The notes: generated from the letters alone by a model not told the origin. A DNA stretch of 64,000 nt from Sepioteuthis lessoniana (GCA_963585895.1 CAUZXS010000150.1:124001-188000), one strand, 5' to 3'. Counted from the stretch's first letter, positions 1-11,071 are shown. Made by a program: numbers and translations.

Positions 1-160
1 AAACTAACAAAATTTTAAACGAAAAAAAAAAAAAAAAAAACAGGGCAAGGAATCGCAACAGAGCTTAAAGAAAAGATAAAAGATCAGTTTACACTGCAAC
101 AATTAATGCAGACAGGACTTTTTATTGGGTCAGAGTGGGAGGAAGGGCATTTGAAAGGTG
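1..160 (+). other. Non-repetitive stretch with a short open frame
   Basis: A poly-A run (about 22-40) is followed by an open frame on the plus strand from about 41 to 234 that runs into SINE-A (about 65 codons; it includes QQLMQTGLFIGSEWEEGH). No start codon context, splice signal or family is recognised. It may be a relic of a mobile-element ORF. Confidence 0.25.
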
Positions 161-164
161 TTTA

Positions 165-462
165 CAATGTATTGACCCAACCCATCCACAATGAGCACAT
201 TGTGACACAAGGTCAATTTTTAAACGGAGTTTAACAGGTTCAAATTCAGAATTTTCCTTCTCCTAGACTATCTGCCTCACCAAGGCTGAAGAACCTAGTC
301 TGCCCTACTATTTACCCATAGCTGGAGGGAGAATAACTGCATTCATACCTTTCCCAAGGGTATTAGTACTATGTGAAATGTAATCAGTCTTGTCGAGGAC
401 TTGAACTCATGTCGCCATGTCCATTTCCTACGACGATAACCATTACACCACAGGAAGCTCCA
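165..462 (-). mobile_element. SINE-A, near full length
   Basis: tRNA-like retroposon of about 290 bp. On the minus strand it starts at the right with a tRNA-like head containing an A-box-like motif (TAATGGTTATCG) and a B-box-like motif (GAGTTCAAGTCC), followed by a central block around ACCCTTGGGAAAGGTATGAA and CTCCAGCTATGGGTAAATAG, and a tail through GGTGAGGC, CTAGGAGAAGGAAAA and CGACCTTGTGTCA. Other near-complete copies are at 6158, 10545, 12072, 42785 and 61425. Confidence 0.8.
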
Positions 463-632
463 TATATATATATATTTATGATTTGTTAATAAATAGTTTG
501 AGGGTAACATTTTAAATAAACCAAGGCTCATTTATTTGCACACAGTTTAAAGGTTTCAAGTATTCTAGACATGAATAACTCTATTTAGTATCAATCATTT
601 GTCTACACGCAGTTAAATTGTTTCAAGTATTA
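463..632 (-). repeat. Element-B body fragment, minus orientation
   Basis: Carries the AT-rich internal repeats of element B (ATTTGTTTGCACACAGTT..GGTTTCAAGTATT) in minus orientation, directly before the 107-bp tandem array. Confidence 0.6.
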
Positions 633-1060
633 CTGTCTAACACTAGTAGATTTATTGGCACATTGTTAAATGAAGCCCAGTCAACTGGGGCTGTAGTATA
701 CACCAATTGAATCTCTGCAGAGAGGTAAACCCTAACCCTCTGTCTAACACTAGTAGATTTATTGGCACATTGTTAAATGAAGCCCAGTCAACTGGGGCTG
801 TAGTATACACCAATTGAATCTCTGCAGAGAGGTAAACCCTAACCCTCTGTCTAACACTAGTAGATTTATTGGCACATTGTTAAATGAAGCCCAGTCAACT
901 GGGGCTGTAGTATACACCAATTGAATCTCTGCAGAGAGGTAAACCCTAACTCTCTGTCTAACACTAGTAGATTTATTGGCACATTGTTAAATGAAGCCCA
1001 GTCAACTGGGGCTGTAGTATACACCAATTGAATCTCTGCAGAGAGGTAAACCCTAACCCT
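633..1060 (+). repeat. Tandem array, four 107-bp units containing the element-B head
   Basis: Units begin with CTGTCTAACACTAGTAG at 633, 740, 847 and 954 and are almost identical. Each holds the element-B start (CCAGTCAACTGGGGCTG) plus about 45 bp of flanking DNA. The last unit continues into a normal element-B body, so the array is a local amplification of one element's 5' junction. Confidence 0.92.
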
Positions 1061-1935
1061 CAAAGAATGTTCTGGATATAGCACTAAATAACGTCATTGA
1101 GTAATGAAGAGTACAACTTCATTACTATCGCTCCAAAGTCCACTCTGACCTGGAGTGGTAGCAACTGATAGTGACCTATGTATGGGTCAAATAAAACTGT
1201 TTGGCATTTAAACTGTGTGCAAACAAATGACTGATGATAAATAAAACTGTTTGATCATTTAACTGTGTAAACAAATGACTGATGTTTAATTGAATAGTTA
1301 ATTATACATAGCAATACTTGGAAGCATTTAACTTTATTGACTTATGCTTAATAGAACTGTTTGATCATTTAAGTGCATGTATCTAAAAACTGTGTTTACA
1401 AATCACATATCAGATATTTTTGTAAAAGCAGGATTTAGTATTAAATAATCTACAATGGTTGATATGCCACAAGACCAAACCAAATCAAGTCATAGATATT
1501 GAATATATATGTATAAAGAGGATTTGGCTCAAAATAACCTAAAATGGTTGATATGCCATAAAACCAAAACAAAACCAAATTCTATATACTTAATATATAT
1601 ATCTAAAGAGGATTTGGCATTAAATGACCTACAATGGTTGATATGCCATAAAACCAAACCAAACCAAATCATAGATATTTAATATATATGTATAAAGAGG
1701 ATTTGGCTCAAAATAACCTACAATGGTCGATATGCCATAAAACCAAAACAAAACCAAATTCTATATACTTAATATATATGTCTAAAGAGGATCTGGCATT
1801 AAATAACCTGCAATGGTTGATATGCCATAAAACCAAACCAAACCAAATCCTATATATTCAATATATATGTCTAAAGAGGATCTGGCATTAAATAACCTGC
1901 AATAGTTGATATGCCATAAAACCAAACCAAATCCA
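1061..1935 (+). mobile_element. Element B body and hairpin-tail array
   Basis: 1061-1420 is the element-B body with internal repeats of about 57 bp (motif CATTTAACTGTGTG..AAATGACTGATG). 1421-1935 is a tandem array of about six units of 85-90 bp, each with a TATATATTTAATATATATGT spacer and the hairpin module (TTTGGCATTAAATAACC, six-base loop, GGTTGATATGCCATAAAAC) ending in AAACC repeats. Confidence 0.8.
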
Positions 1936-2095
1936 ATGCATAGCTGTTCTTCTAAACTACGTCCAGTGTCTGTCCAGAGCTGAAGTAAATAAGGTCTTGC
2001 TGGTTGGTCAACACTAGAATGTCCATGTCTATAGGTCCATAGAAGAATATCTCTTGTGAATTCATCTGTAAACCTAATGTAGAAAATTAGCATAT
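1936..2095 (-). pseudogene. RT-family C-terminal fragment
   Basis: Minus-strand reading gives DEFTRDILLWTYRHGHSS and PARPYLLQLWTDTGRSLEEQ, matching the C-terminal tail of the non-LTR element seen at 29670 (DVLLWTP.., ARTYIQQLCE). Short diverged relic. Confidence 0.65.
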
Positions 2096-2285
2096 AGCAT
2101 GAATAAAGTCGAGGCCTTCCTTTCTTTGCAAGTGAAATACAATTCCAGAAAAAAAATCTTAGTTTTATTGATATAATTCTTTTTGTTGGTTGTGTTGTTA
2201 CTTAGATGAGTGACCTCAAAAGAACAGCAGTGACTGCAAGCAATTTTAAGGCCTTATATTTATAAATATATTTTTATATTTATAA

Positions 2286-2505
2286 AGTCTGAGTATGTAT
2301 TCACCCAATCCTTCAAGATTTGTTGTGTCTAACCAATGCTAAAGAACCTAATCAATTCAACTATTTACCCGTAGTTGGTGGGGAGAACAAATGCATTCAT
2401 GTCTTTTCTTAGGTCATTTGCACCAAATTAGCTTCGTTCAGGATTTGAACTTGAGTTACCATTTCCACTTCTTATAATGATAACCATTATATAAAGCTCA
2501 CTTCC
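2286..2505 (-). mobile_element. SINE-A, diverged
   Basis: Minus copy recognisable by the central block (CAACTATTTACCCGTAGTTGG) and B box (reverse of GGATTTGAACTTGAG). Confidence 0.6.
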
Positions 2506-2814
2506 GAATGAATTCATAGTAGATATTGCGTAAGAGATAAAAAAAAGTACCTATTCGAATATATTAGTATAATGAATTTGTGTTACATTTTTTAGTATAT
2601 AAGTGTGTCTACATTACTACTTAAGTCAAAACATAACTAGCAGTAGCAGTCAGCAGGAGCAAATCCTGACAGCAAAGACAAGAAGTTCTTGAATCAGTTA
2701 CCTGGCAATACCAAATAAAGGCCTGGTAGCCATGCAGCTGGAGTCTTTAATAGGAGACAACATGTTAACAGCGAAATTACTGCCAACTTAAAAATATTAA
2801 GGAAGATTTTTAAA
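2506..2814. other. Unique intronic sequence
   Basis: AT-rich DNA with no recognised repeat. It was searched on the minus strand for the next ABHD12 exon without success. Confidence 0.5.
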
Positions 2815-3405
2815 ATGGACTTGTTCGGTTGTATTTCAAGGAATATCAACTATTGTGGGTTATTTAATGCAAAATCTTGTTTTTATACGCATGATTTTTC
2901 AGTGAATAGTTTATTGGTAACATTTTTAAAATGAGCCAGAGTACATTTGTTTGCACACAGTTAAATGGTTGCAAGTATTGATATTCAACACTAATAATTC
3001 TATTCAACATTACTCATTCATTTGTACACAATTAAATGGTTTCATGTATTCCTATCAAACATTAATAACTCTACATGTACACAGCTAAATTGCTACGGAA
3101 TATCAATAGTTCAATTTAACATTAATCTTTTGTTTGCACACATCTTTCAAGTATAGTAAATGATTAAATAGTTCTACCTGACTCGTAGATCGGACCCTAA
3201 CAGGTACTACAACTCAAGGTCAGGGTGGACCTGGGAGTAATTGCAATGAAGGAATACTCCACATTCCTCAAGCCTCCTGGACTGGAGTCTTACCATCAGA
3301 TGGTCGTGTCATATTAGAGGCACTCACTCAGAGGCAGGGATCTTACCCCTTTCCAGAGATACAGCAGGCATATTCTACAGCCCTAGCTGACTGGGCTGAC
3401 CGGGC
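2815..3405 (-). mobile_element. Element B, minus, single hairpin tail
   Basis: Left end has the hairpin module (ATATCAACTATTGTGGGTTATTTAATGC), then the AT-rich body, then the head (from GGACCCTAACAGGTACT to CCCTAGCTGACTGGG). About 590 bp, the size of a single-tail element. Confidence 0.75.
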
Positions 3406-3411
3406 TGACTT

Positions 3412-3540
3412 GGTTGGTTGGGTTTCTTTGTTTAAAGGCAGGTAAACCTTCATGGATTATTCAATGCCAAAGCCATCCTTGTTGAAGAACAATAGCGGTA
3501 TTATATAAACCATTGCTGGAGGGATAAGGGGGTTCATGCC
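3412..3540 (-). mobile_element. SINE-C 3' half
   Basis: Minus fragment: GGTTTCTTTGTTTAAAGGC, hairpin remnant CATGGATTATTCAATGCCAA, and central block GCTGGAGGGATAAGGGGGTTCAT. Cut by the RT copy that follows. Confidence 0.65.
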
Positions 3541-3549
3541 TTGTGCTGC

Positions 3550-4345
3550 TGCATAAAACGTGGATCACTGTCATCATCATCATCATTATGTCGCACCATC
3601 AACATGAATATCCCTGACCCTCTCTCATCACCCCTCCCTATCGTCCATTCCTTCCAGCAGGTCTTCAGGGCTACATCCCGTATTGGCACAGAGCTGCTGT
3701 ATGTGGGTTTGAGCTGGCCATCCTGCCTTTGCTCGTCCATGTGAAGGGGTCCACAGGAGTACATCCCTTATGAGTTTCTCCCTACTTCTCCAGCAGTGTC
3801 CTGCTTGTCTGCTTTGTCTAATTTTGATATTTTCACGATGGGTGATGGGTGGTAAGTGGCCATGCAGCAGCTGCTTTGTGGGGTGCTGTCTCCAGGACTT
3901 GTTCAATATTGCTCACAGCATTCTTGTGTAGTTACTGTCAAGCTTTTTCTCCATACGTTTAGTTAGTGTCCATGTAGTGCATCCATATAGCAGTATTGAC
4001 ACGACCGGTGTTTGGAAGAAACTGCGTTTCATTTTATCGGTTAGGTCTGAATTCTGTATGACCGATAGTCTATCGATAGCTGTCCATGCCTTCGCTAGTC
4101 ACGTGTTAATGTCTGTCTCGGTTGATGAGACTGCCTTCTTGGTAGGTGAACTTGTCAACTAGTTTCAGAGAGCTACCATTTAGTGTGGAGATGTCGCCTG
4201 TTTGATTAAAGCACATATATTCTGTCTTGTGTGCATTGACATGGATGCTAATACCTGCAGTGGCTCGTTCCAGACTATGTAGCTTGGTCGGGTGCATTTG
4301 CCAGAAGTGCTATGTCATTGGCGTTGTCAGTATCGGTAATTGTTT
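3550..4345 (-). pseudogene. Non-LTR retroelement copy, 3' part
   Basis: Minus strand, 3' end at the (CAT)n run near 3571-3588. In broken frames it encodes the RT C-terminal region: HVNAHKTEYMCFNQTGDIST, a TKRMEK-like stretch, MLRAIL.. and DVLLWTPSHGRAKAG. Several frameshifts. 5' truncated after the ADYADD-equivalent region. Confidence 0.75.
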
Positions 4346-4429
4346 TTGCGGGGTTTGATACAAGCAAATGAAACTATCAAAAATATGGGAAGTAAATATG
4401 AGATTTGAACTTAAAGAGTGTTAACTTAC

Positions 4430-4509
4430 AATGAGAAATGGATGGTGGTAAGTGGCGTTGACAATGTTAGTAAACGGAGCTTCCAAAACCAAAGCAGTTG
4501 GAGGTGAAC
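4430..4509 (-). CDS. ABHD12: ABHD12-like exon 8
   Basis: 80 bp, acceptor CTTTCAG, donor ATT/GTAAGT. Reads (G)SPPTALVLEAPFTNIVNATY and HHPFLI. Human ABHD12 has [26 protein letters not shown]. Ends in phase 0, so the next exon should begin with a complete codon; nothing matching the following family segment (FPGFDWFF..) was found in 1-4429, so the gene continues off the left edge. Confidence 0.95.
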
Positions 4510-4639
4510 CTGAAAGAAGAAACATTTGATATGATTTGATATTATCAACTTAGTAGTATATCAACTTATCAACAGTAATTTGAAGTTGAAAAAAACTGGG
4601 TTGACAAATTTTAAAAGTAAAAGCAAAAATGGGCTGGTT

Positions 4640-4760
4640 CGATAGATATATACAGAAAAGAGTTTTACTATAGAAATGCATTAAAAAGAGGTTTTTACTG
4701 TAGAAATGATTTGGAAAGGGTTTTTATTATAGAAATGTACTGGAAAAAGGTATTACTATA
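4640..4760 (+). repeat. Short degenerate tandem repeat (about 36 bp)
   Basis: Four imperfect units around TTTTTACTGTAGAAATGATT and TTTTTATTATAGAAATGTAC, next to ABHD12 exon 8. Confidence 0.5.
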
Positions 4761-4875
4761 TATATTTATCCAACTTCTCCACAAAAGCAGGATGTAACAC
4801 AAAGTCATTTTTAAAGATAGTTCAACAGGTTTGAATTTAGAGTTTTCCTTCTCCTAGGCTGGTTGCCATGCAAAT
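4761..4875 (-). mobile_element. SINE-A 3' fragment
   Basis: Tail segment only: CAGGATGTAACACAAAGTC and GAGTTTTCCTTCTCCTAGGC. Confidence 0.6.
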
Positions 4876-5067
4876 GTTAAAGATCGTCATATATCCAACA
4901 TGATATTGCTTTAAAATGTACACTTCTATCCAACTCCTTAAAAAATAATTATAAAAAGAAGTGGAAAGAAATGAAAAAAAAAGCTAAAAAAAAAAAGAAA
5001 CAAAACTTACTTTTCCACAGTTTAGAAATTCGGTTATAACCTACGTTAAATTTAATCCTCTCAAATA

Positions 5068-5928
5068 CGTGGTGCATTCAATAAGTTTCTAGACTTTTTT
5101 GTACAGGCATTTAACATTGTCGGAGACTCTTGAAAATTCAGTATGTTATAGCTATACATCTTATGAGATGTATTGGTCAAATGATGTCAAGGTCAAATGA
5201 ACAGCTACAGCAGCAATTGGAATACACCCTACTAAAGCCTGATTGTCACAGCTGGTGAATTTCAAAAATGCAATCTGGACGTGAGGACACTTTAGAAGAA
5301 CGATATGCAATAAAATTGTGTTTTAAACTTGGAAAAAAATGATGCCACAGAAACGTATGGAATACGTCAGACTGCTTGTGGAGCATCTTGCATGAATCGA
5401 GCATCAGTTTTTGAGTGGCATAAGAAATTTGAGGAAGGCAGGGAATCTATGAGGGATGATGAGAGGTGTGGGAGGAGTTGATTGGCCAAAGGCTTAGGGT
5501 TAGGTTACCATGTTGAGGTTTTAAGGGAATTCAGGAAGAGATTCCATCGGAAGAGGCCAGCACTCTTCAAATCGGGTCAGTAGCATTTCCACCAGGACAA
5601 TGCACCAGTCCACAACCCCATGCTTGTCACAAACTATTTGAGCAAGATGGGCATCAAGACAGTTCCCCAGCCTCCCTATAGTCCAGACCTTGTTCCCTGT
5701 GACTTTTGGTTATTCCCTAAGCTCAGAGGAGATGAAAGAGGATTTGATAAAGGTCATTGACACGCTCACGCAAGAAGTCTTCCATGGGGCCTTCCAGAAG
5801 TTGTTGGAACGGTACAAGTGCATTGCAGCCGGGGGAGGTTACTTCGAAGGGGACTAGAGTTTCATGTGTGTACTATCAATAAAAGTGCCCATACGAAAAA
5901 AATCTGGAAACTTATTTAATGATCCTCG
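5068..5928 (+). mobile_element. Mariner copy M1 (internally deleted)
   Basis: 861 bp with terminal inverted repeats (CGTGGTGCATTCAATAAGTT left; CTTATTTAATGATCCTCG right) flanked by TA at 5066-5067 and 5929-5930. Broken frames read ATETYGI.., [18 protein letters not shown], then jump at the shared deletion to KRPALFKSG, HFHQDNAPVHNP and YSPDLVPCDFWLFPKLRG. The D34D pair is present, but the region with the first catalytic Asp is missing. Confidence 0.88.
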
Positions 5929-5930
5929 TA

Positions 5931-6157
5931 TATTTTTAAAAATGTCTGAGTTTGTTGTTGCCCAGTAATGTGAGTTCTTAAGAATCAAAGTACACAGTGA
6001 TTCCATATGAAATTTGAAATATCTTTATTATGTCTAACATTTTATTTACTTGAATTGTATCATACATTTTCAGGAGAGTCTGTGAATTTATGCTTATTGT
6101 AATTAACGTTTGACACTAGAAGAATGTCATTGCAGCATAGTGGTTAATCATATCATA
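5931..6157. other. Unique intronic sequence
   Basis: AT-rich with no recognised element. Confidence 0.4.
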
Positions 6158-6447
6158 TTTACCAACCCCTCCACTCGGGCAGGATATAACACAAGGTCGA
6201 TTTTTTAAGCGGAGTTTAATAGGTTTGAATTCGGAGTTTTCCTTCTCCTAGACTAGTTGCCTCACCAAGGCTGAAGAACCTAGTCTGTCCTACTATTTAC
6301 CCATAGCTGGAGGGAGAATAATTGGATTCATACCTTTCCCAAGGATATTAGTGCTATGTGAAATGCAGTTAGTCTCGTCCAGGATTTGAACTCGTGTCGC
6401 CGTGTCCAATTCCTATGAGGATAACCATTATACCATGGGCACCTCCA
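6158..6447 (-). mobile_element. SINE-A, full length
   Basis: Minus copy from ACCAACCCCTCCACTCGGGC to the A-box end ATAACCATTATACCATGGGC. It abuts SINE-C head to head. Confidence 0.82.
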
Positions 6448-6656
6448 GACTGAGGTTAATATGCTGGACTACAAAATCGTAGTAAGTGAATTTGAACTTC
6501 AGTTGCACAAGCCTTCAGACAAATTCCCTTGGGAAAAGTATGACACCCCTTATCCTTCTATCTATGGGATAAATACTACCACAGCTGTTCTTCTATGAGG
6601 ATGGCTTTGGTATTAGATAACCCATAAAAATTGATATGCCATTAACCAAATAAACC
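6448..6656 (+). mobile_element. SINE-C with hairpin tail
   Basis: Plus copy: diverged tRNA-like head (AGTGAATTTGAACTTCAG), central block CCTTGGGAAAAGTATGACAC and TCTATGGGATAAATACTACC, then GGCTTTGGTATTAGATAACC / TTGATATGCCATTAACC hairpin tail and AAATAAACC. Confidence 0.7.
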
Positions 6657-6954
6657 TTGAAAGTTGTTAATAGACATTTGCTTCTGAAAATCTGTATCTC
6701 TGATATGCAAAATTCAATTTGCAATAATCTTTTTCCACAATAAGGTATCACACACTCTGATGAAATATGGAGTAACATTGGGTAAAGACTACTGTCAGAA
6801 GTATGTACAGTGTGCAGTATCAGAAGCAGCTGAGGTTAGCACTTGTGTCAAAGCATGTCTATTGTAATGAGGCAAAATAAATAGCTACTGACAGCTTGAC
6901 ATATTTCTATATTTTTGCCAGCATTATATATATATATTGTCATCCACAGACTGT

Positions 6955-7090
6955 TTCATTGTATCACAACTCTTCAGTGTGGCTAGACTCGTAGGACGCT
7001 AGAAGCTGGGATCGAAACCTGCCCAACTTTATGTTAGACTTAGTATCAGACCGCTCGGCCAACAAGTGTACCACTTCAGCTAGGGAATTA
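6955..7090 (-). repeat. tRNA-Leu/Ser-like sequence (SINE head or pseudogene)
   Basis: On the minus strand an A-box match (TTGGCCGAGCGGTCT, around 7047-7061) is followed about 30 bp later by a B-box match (GGTTTCGATCCC, 7009-7020). The type II tRNA arm, anticodon stem and acceptor stem do not form convincingly, so it is a tRNA-derived repeat, not a tRNA gene. Confidence 0.5.
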
Positions 7091-7151
7091 TAAGGTATTA
7101 ATTAGTAGCGTTTTCTTGTTTATATTTTATACCTTACCAGTGCTCAATTCG

Positions 7152-7152
<1 letters not shown>

Positions 7153-7216
<64 letters not shown>
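7153..7216. repeat. (TA)n microsatellite
   Basis: About 31 uninterrupted TA units. Confidence 0.97.
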
Positions 7217-7220
<4 letters not shown>

Positions 7221-8224
7221 TCAGTTGAATTCATTACTTATAGTTCTTGAAAGATGATATTAACATAAATAATTTGAAAGTATAAATAGAAATTATTATA
7301 ATTCAATGATATAAACTTATTTGAATTTCTTAAATTTCTTAGGAAAGTTACCCTCATAGTAGACAAAACACCTGAAGTTCTTGGTCTTTGCTGCATGTAT
7401 CAGGAAATAAACCCCTATTTTTATTGATTTTGGTTTTTGAGGTCCCAGGTAAACAGTTGTTGAAAGTGGATAAACTAAACTGAATTTGAATTTTAATCGA
7501 GTCAGAGTGCATAGCCACTATGCAAAAGAAGAGACATAGAAAAAAATGATTACATGGACCTTGGATACAGACACGACAAATTGATTCTCCACGGTAAGCA
7601 TTTGTAGATAAACAAAACAGGCCAAGTTTTCATATCAACAACGGTGAACAAAAGCCCTGACCGACATAGAAATATAGGTATACAGCAAATTATATAAAAA
7701 GAATCTATTTTGAATTTTATATTCATGTGAGACACATAGAAAAGATGAATGGACCATAACGTCTTTACCAGCCTGTTCATATATCTGCTCATCAAACTTT
7801 GTTTTCACACGATCCTATTTAAAGATTTTTCAGACCTGATTTTTACAAATTAACTACAATCTTGTTTTCCAAGTTTGGATCCACATCACAAATGAATTGA
7901 TAATATTCAACAATTTAAAAAAAAGAAAAAAGAAAAAATATCAGTATGTATTTACGCAATCCTCTCAGACACAGGCAGGTTTTGTAAAAATACCATAAAG
8001 TTCTTAGCCCAACCAAGAAAGAAATTACCTATAGAAAAAAAGTCATTTCCTTCTTGGTTGAACCAACAACTTTTCAGTAACACCCTTATGAAAGTTGTTC
8101 TTTGTTGAGAAAAATAACAAACTGTAGAAGGAAGGGAACTATGAAGATTTTTGAAAGTTTTTTTGATAGTGAAACAAAATGGTAAATATGTCGACTATAA
8201 TTGTTTTTTCTTTTTAATAAGTAT
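7217..8224. other. Unique intronic sequence
   Basis: About 1 kb of AT-rich DNA. Short open frames are unsupported by splice sites or family motifs. No exon recognised. Confidence 0.45.
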
Positions 8225-8495
8225 CTAGTAAGTAAAGTTGGCGACCATTAGTTGAGGGTGACCCGAAGGCTCCCTTTTTAATAGCTACTACACCGAGGTG
8301 TAGGGGATGGAGCCACTCCATTCCCAAGATTCCTCTACTTTACCCTTGATCCTTACCTTATAATGCTGAGTATTAAGCAAGGAGGTATCAAGTACCATTT
8401 TTTTGAGTCTTAGGTATGACTCAACCTGGGATTGAACCCCAGTCTCCCGGAACATTGGCGAACACTCTACTCATAAGGCCAATTTCATCTTAATT
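8225..8495 (-). mobile_element. SINE-D
   Basis: tRNA-like retroposon of about 265 bp. On the minus strand: A box TTGGCCTTATGAGTAGAG, B box GGTTCAATCCC, then GGTACTTGATACCTCCTTGC, CTTAACACTCAGCATTATAAG, a CTCCA-rich middle and the 3' end CTCAACTAATGGTCGCCAAC. Other copies are at 19858, 25475, 34440, 36596, 40090, 45350 and 62618. Confidence 0.85.
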
Positions 8496-8705
8496 TTCGG
8501 CTGCTTTCTTAGCTAAACGATGCAGACAATTTCAGAATTGCTGGAGGAACCTTTTCAGGAATGCTTACTTTTTTTCTATCCGTGAGATTGCTAACAGAGC
8601 ATAGTAAAGGAGATGGCATGAGGCTATTAGTATCCAGCCAAATTTGAAGAAGACGGGTACGATACCAGGAAAAAAAAAGAACTAAAGATCTGAATGTTAT
8701 CAACA

Positions 8706-9590
8706 GATCTTCCGGCAGGTCTTCAGGGTTACATCCCGTATCGGCACAGAGCTGCTGTATGTAGGTTCAAGCTGGTTGTCCTGCCTTTGCTCGTCCACGT
8801 GAAAGTGTCCACAGGAGTACATCCCTTATGAGCTCGTTCCTACTTCTCCAGTAATGTCCTGCATGTCTGGTTCATCTAATTTTGATATTTTCGTGATGGG
8901 TGGAAGGTGGCCGTACAGCTGCTGCTTTGTGGGGTGTTCAATATTGCTTACAGCATTCTTGTGTAGTTGCCATCAAGCTTTTTCTCCATACGTTTAGTTA
9001 GTGTTCATGTAGTGCATCCATATAGCAGTATCTGCATGACCGCTGCTTGGAAGAAACTGCGCTTCATTTTATTGGTTATGACTGATTTCTATATGACCGA
9101 TAGCCTATCAATAGCTGCTTATGCCTTTGCTAGTCGCATGTTGATGTCTGTCTTCGTTGATGAGACACTGCTTCCTAGGTAGATGAATTTGTCAATTAGT
9201 TTTAGAGAACTACTATTTAGTGTGGAGATGTCACCTGTTTGATTAAAGCACATATATTCTATTTTGTGAGCATAGACATGGAGGTCGATGCCTGTAGCGG
9301 CTCATTCCAGACTATGTAGCAGGGTTTCAGCTTGGGCAGGTGCATTTGCCAGAAGTGCTATATCATCGGCATAGTCAGCGTCAGTAATTGTTTTTGCGAG
9401 GTATCTTCTGCTTCTTTCTTTTGTTAGCTTGAAACTGTTTTCTTTGATTCTATCGATAGATGTTCTAAACTCGTAGTCTAGACAGATGATGAAGAGGTAT
9501 GGGGCTAATGTGTCTCCTTGCAGTACACCTGCTACAATCTCGGAGTAGTCTGTGCGTCCATCCAGAGAGCGGCATATTCTCATGTGATGT
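8706..9590 (-). pseudogene. Non-LTR retroelement copy with intact YADD
   Basis: Minus strand. 9583-9302 is open and reads GVLQGDTLAPYLFIICLDYE and TITDADYADDIALLANAPAQ, i.e. RT motifs B and C with the YADD catalytic box. Downstream frames continue with the connection region and DELI..DVLLWT. The TGA that recurs in sibling copies is at 8874-8872. The (ATG)n tail is missing at 8706. Confidence 0.8.
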
Positions 9591-9824
9591 TAGCATATGC
9601 TTCAACACATTTTACTTGGTCAAACACATACAATTGAGGTGGAGAGGAGATAGGAACCCCAAAATGGCTAAGTCAAATAAAATCTGTCTGTAAACGCACA
9701 TTTTAATTGCCACATTTGACTATTTATTGATAAAGGAATTGTTTTATAGTTCTGAAAAGGCTTATAATAACTGTGATGGTTTTCAGAGACTGTCCATATC
9801 AAATCATATTGTCGAATTTCATCT
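9591..9824. other. Unique intronic sequence
   Basis: No recognised element up to the palindrome. Confidence 0.4.
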
Positions 9825-9863
9825 CATGTACAATAAAAACTCTTAGAGTTTTTATTGTACATG
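9825..9863. repeat. Perfect 39-bp palindrome
   Basis: Arms of 19 bases (CATGTACAATAAAAACTCT) around a single T at 9844, without a mismatch. It abuts the outer end of the left arm of the large inverted repeat. Confidence 0.95.
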
Positions 9864-10445
9864 GGAGTCTTGGCTCGTGCCTGACCCCCACCTCCTCTAG
9901 AGGCAGAGATAAATAATACTCTTGAGAAAAGTATGAACCCCCTCATTTCCCCCCTCAGCAATGAGTTAAATAATACCACTGTTCTTCTTTAAGTATAGCT
10001 TTGGTATTAAATAACCCATGAATGTTGAGATGCCTTTAAAAAAGGAAACTGAAACCTTACAAAGTGTCGCCCGTCAACTTTGACATTAATAAGCCTGCTC
10101 CACCAACGAATGAACAAATCAAATATTAAAACAATAATTTTATTAATCTGCTAACTGCCAGGTTGGTGAGGCTTAGAATACACTGACTGTATCCCTTCCA
10201 GAGGGGCATTCCTCTCCCCTCAAAAGAGGAGTGTCCTTGATATGACAGTCAACTAAATTTACTGATGAAGCTTCAGTTCTTGAAATTGGGCGAGTGTGGA
10301 GTACCCCTTAATTGCCATTACTCTCAGATCCACTTTAAGTACCTTTTACAGCCCTGTTTTTAGGCCAACTTGATTGATTTAAAAATTATTTGTATTTGAT
10401 AGGGTCATGTGCAAAAGAAACTCTTAAGAAACAACACAAAAAAAA
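9863..10445 (+). repeat. Large inverted repeat, left arm
   Basis: About 585 bp that recurs in reverse orientation at 11072-11658 with high identity. The arm is itself a mosaic: SINE-C 3' half (9905-10050), unique DNA with GTCGCCCGTCAACTTTGAC, and a diverged element-B head (10165-10360), ending in ACTCTTAAGAAACAACAC. Confidence 0.93.
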
Positions 10446-10544
10446 GCCAGACTTGCAAACCTTTACGAGAGAGTTTGAGTCTCATTGAATAGGGCACCCA
10501 ATGAACTTATAAAATCAAATAATGCAATCACAACACGAGAATGT
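10446..10544 (+). mobile_element. SINE-E fragment in foldback spacer
   Basis: GACTTGCAAACCTTTACGAG and GAGTTTGAGTCTCATTGA match the B-box region of SINE-E (compare 53045). Confidence 0.5.
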
Positions 10545-10840
10545 GCTCTAGATGGGGCAGTTATCATCATAGGGTAATGGGCACAGCAACCCGAGTTCAA
10601 ATCCTGGACAAGGCTGCTCACATTTTTCATAGCACTAATACTCTTGGGAAAGGTATGGATCCAACTATTCTCCCTCCAGCTATAGGTAATTAATGGGGCA
10701 GACGGGGCTGTTTAACCTTGGTATGGCAACTAGTCTAAAAGAAAGAAAACTCTGAATTCAAACCTGTTAAACTCTTCTTTAAAATTGAGCTTGGGTCACA
10801 TCCTGCCATAATAGAGGGGTTGGGTAAATGCATGCTATAA
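10545..10840 (+). mobile_element. SINE-A in the foldback spacer
   Basis: Plus copy with B box GAGTTCAAATCC and full tail to GAGGGGTTGGGTAAA. It lies between the arms, so the spacer is younger or separately acquired. Confidence 0.78.
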
Positions 10841-11071
10841 AAACATTAAATACAAAATGACTTTGCTTGATGAGGTGTTAACTTTCAAATTAATGAAAAA
10901 TGCTGACTTAAATCATCAACCATGACACTCTATAGTTTTCTACAGATCTGCAGTCTAAGAACATGAAATCCTTGAATAATGATTGATTGATTTAGACGAC
11001 ATGTCAACTCCTCTGGGGTTATTTCAAGCTAAGAGGTTAGGGAATTGCATTCCTTGTATCTTCATGTTTAC

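Noticed and set aside
1421..1935. CRISPR-like array of regular repeats
   Set aside because: Eukaryotic DNA; units of 85-90 bp are diverged copies throughout without unique spacers, and they are element-B hairpin tails.
7550..7795. 81-codon minus-strand frame in unique DNA
   Set aside because: No splice sites, no family motif and AT-rich codon pattern; expected by chance in 1 kb.
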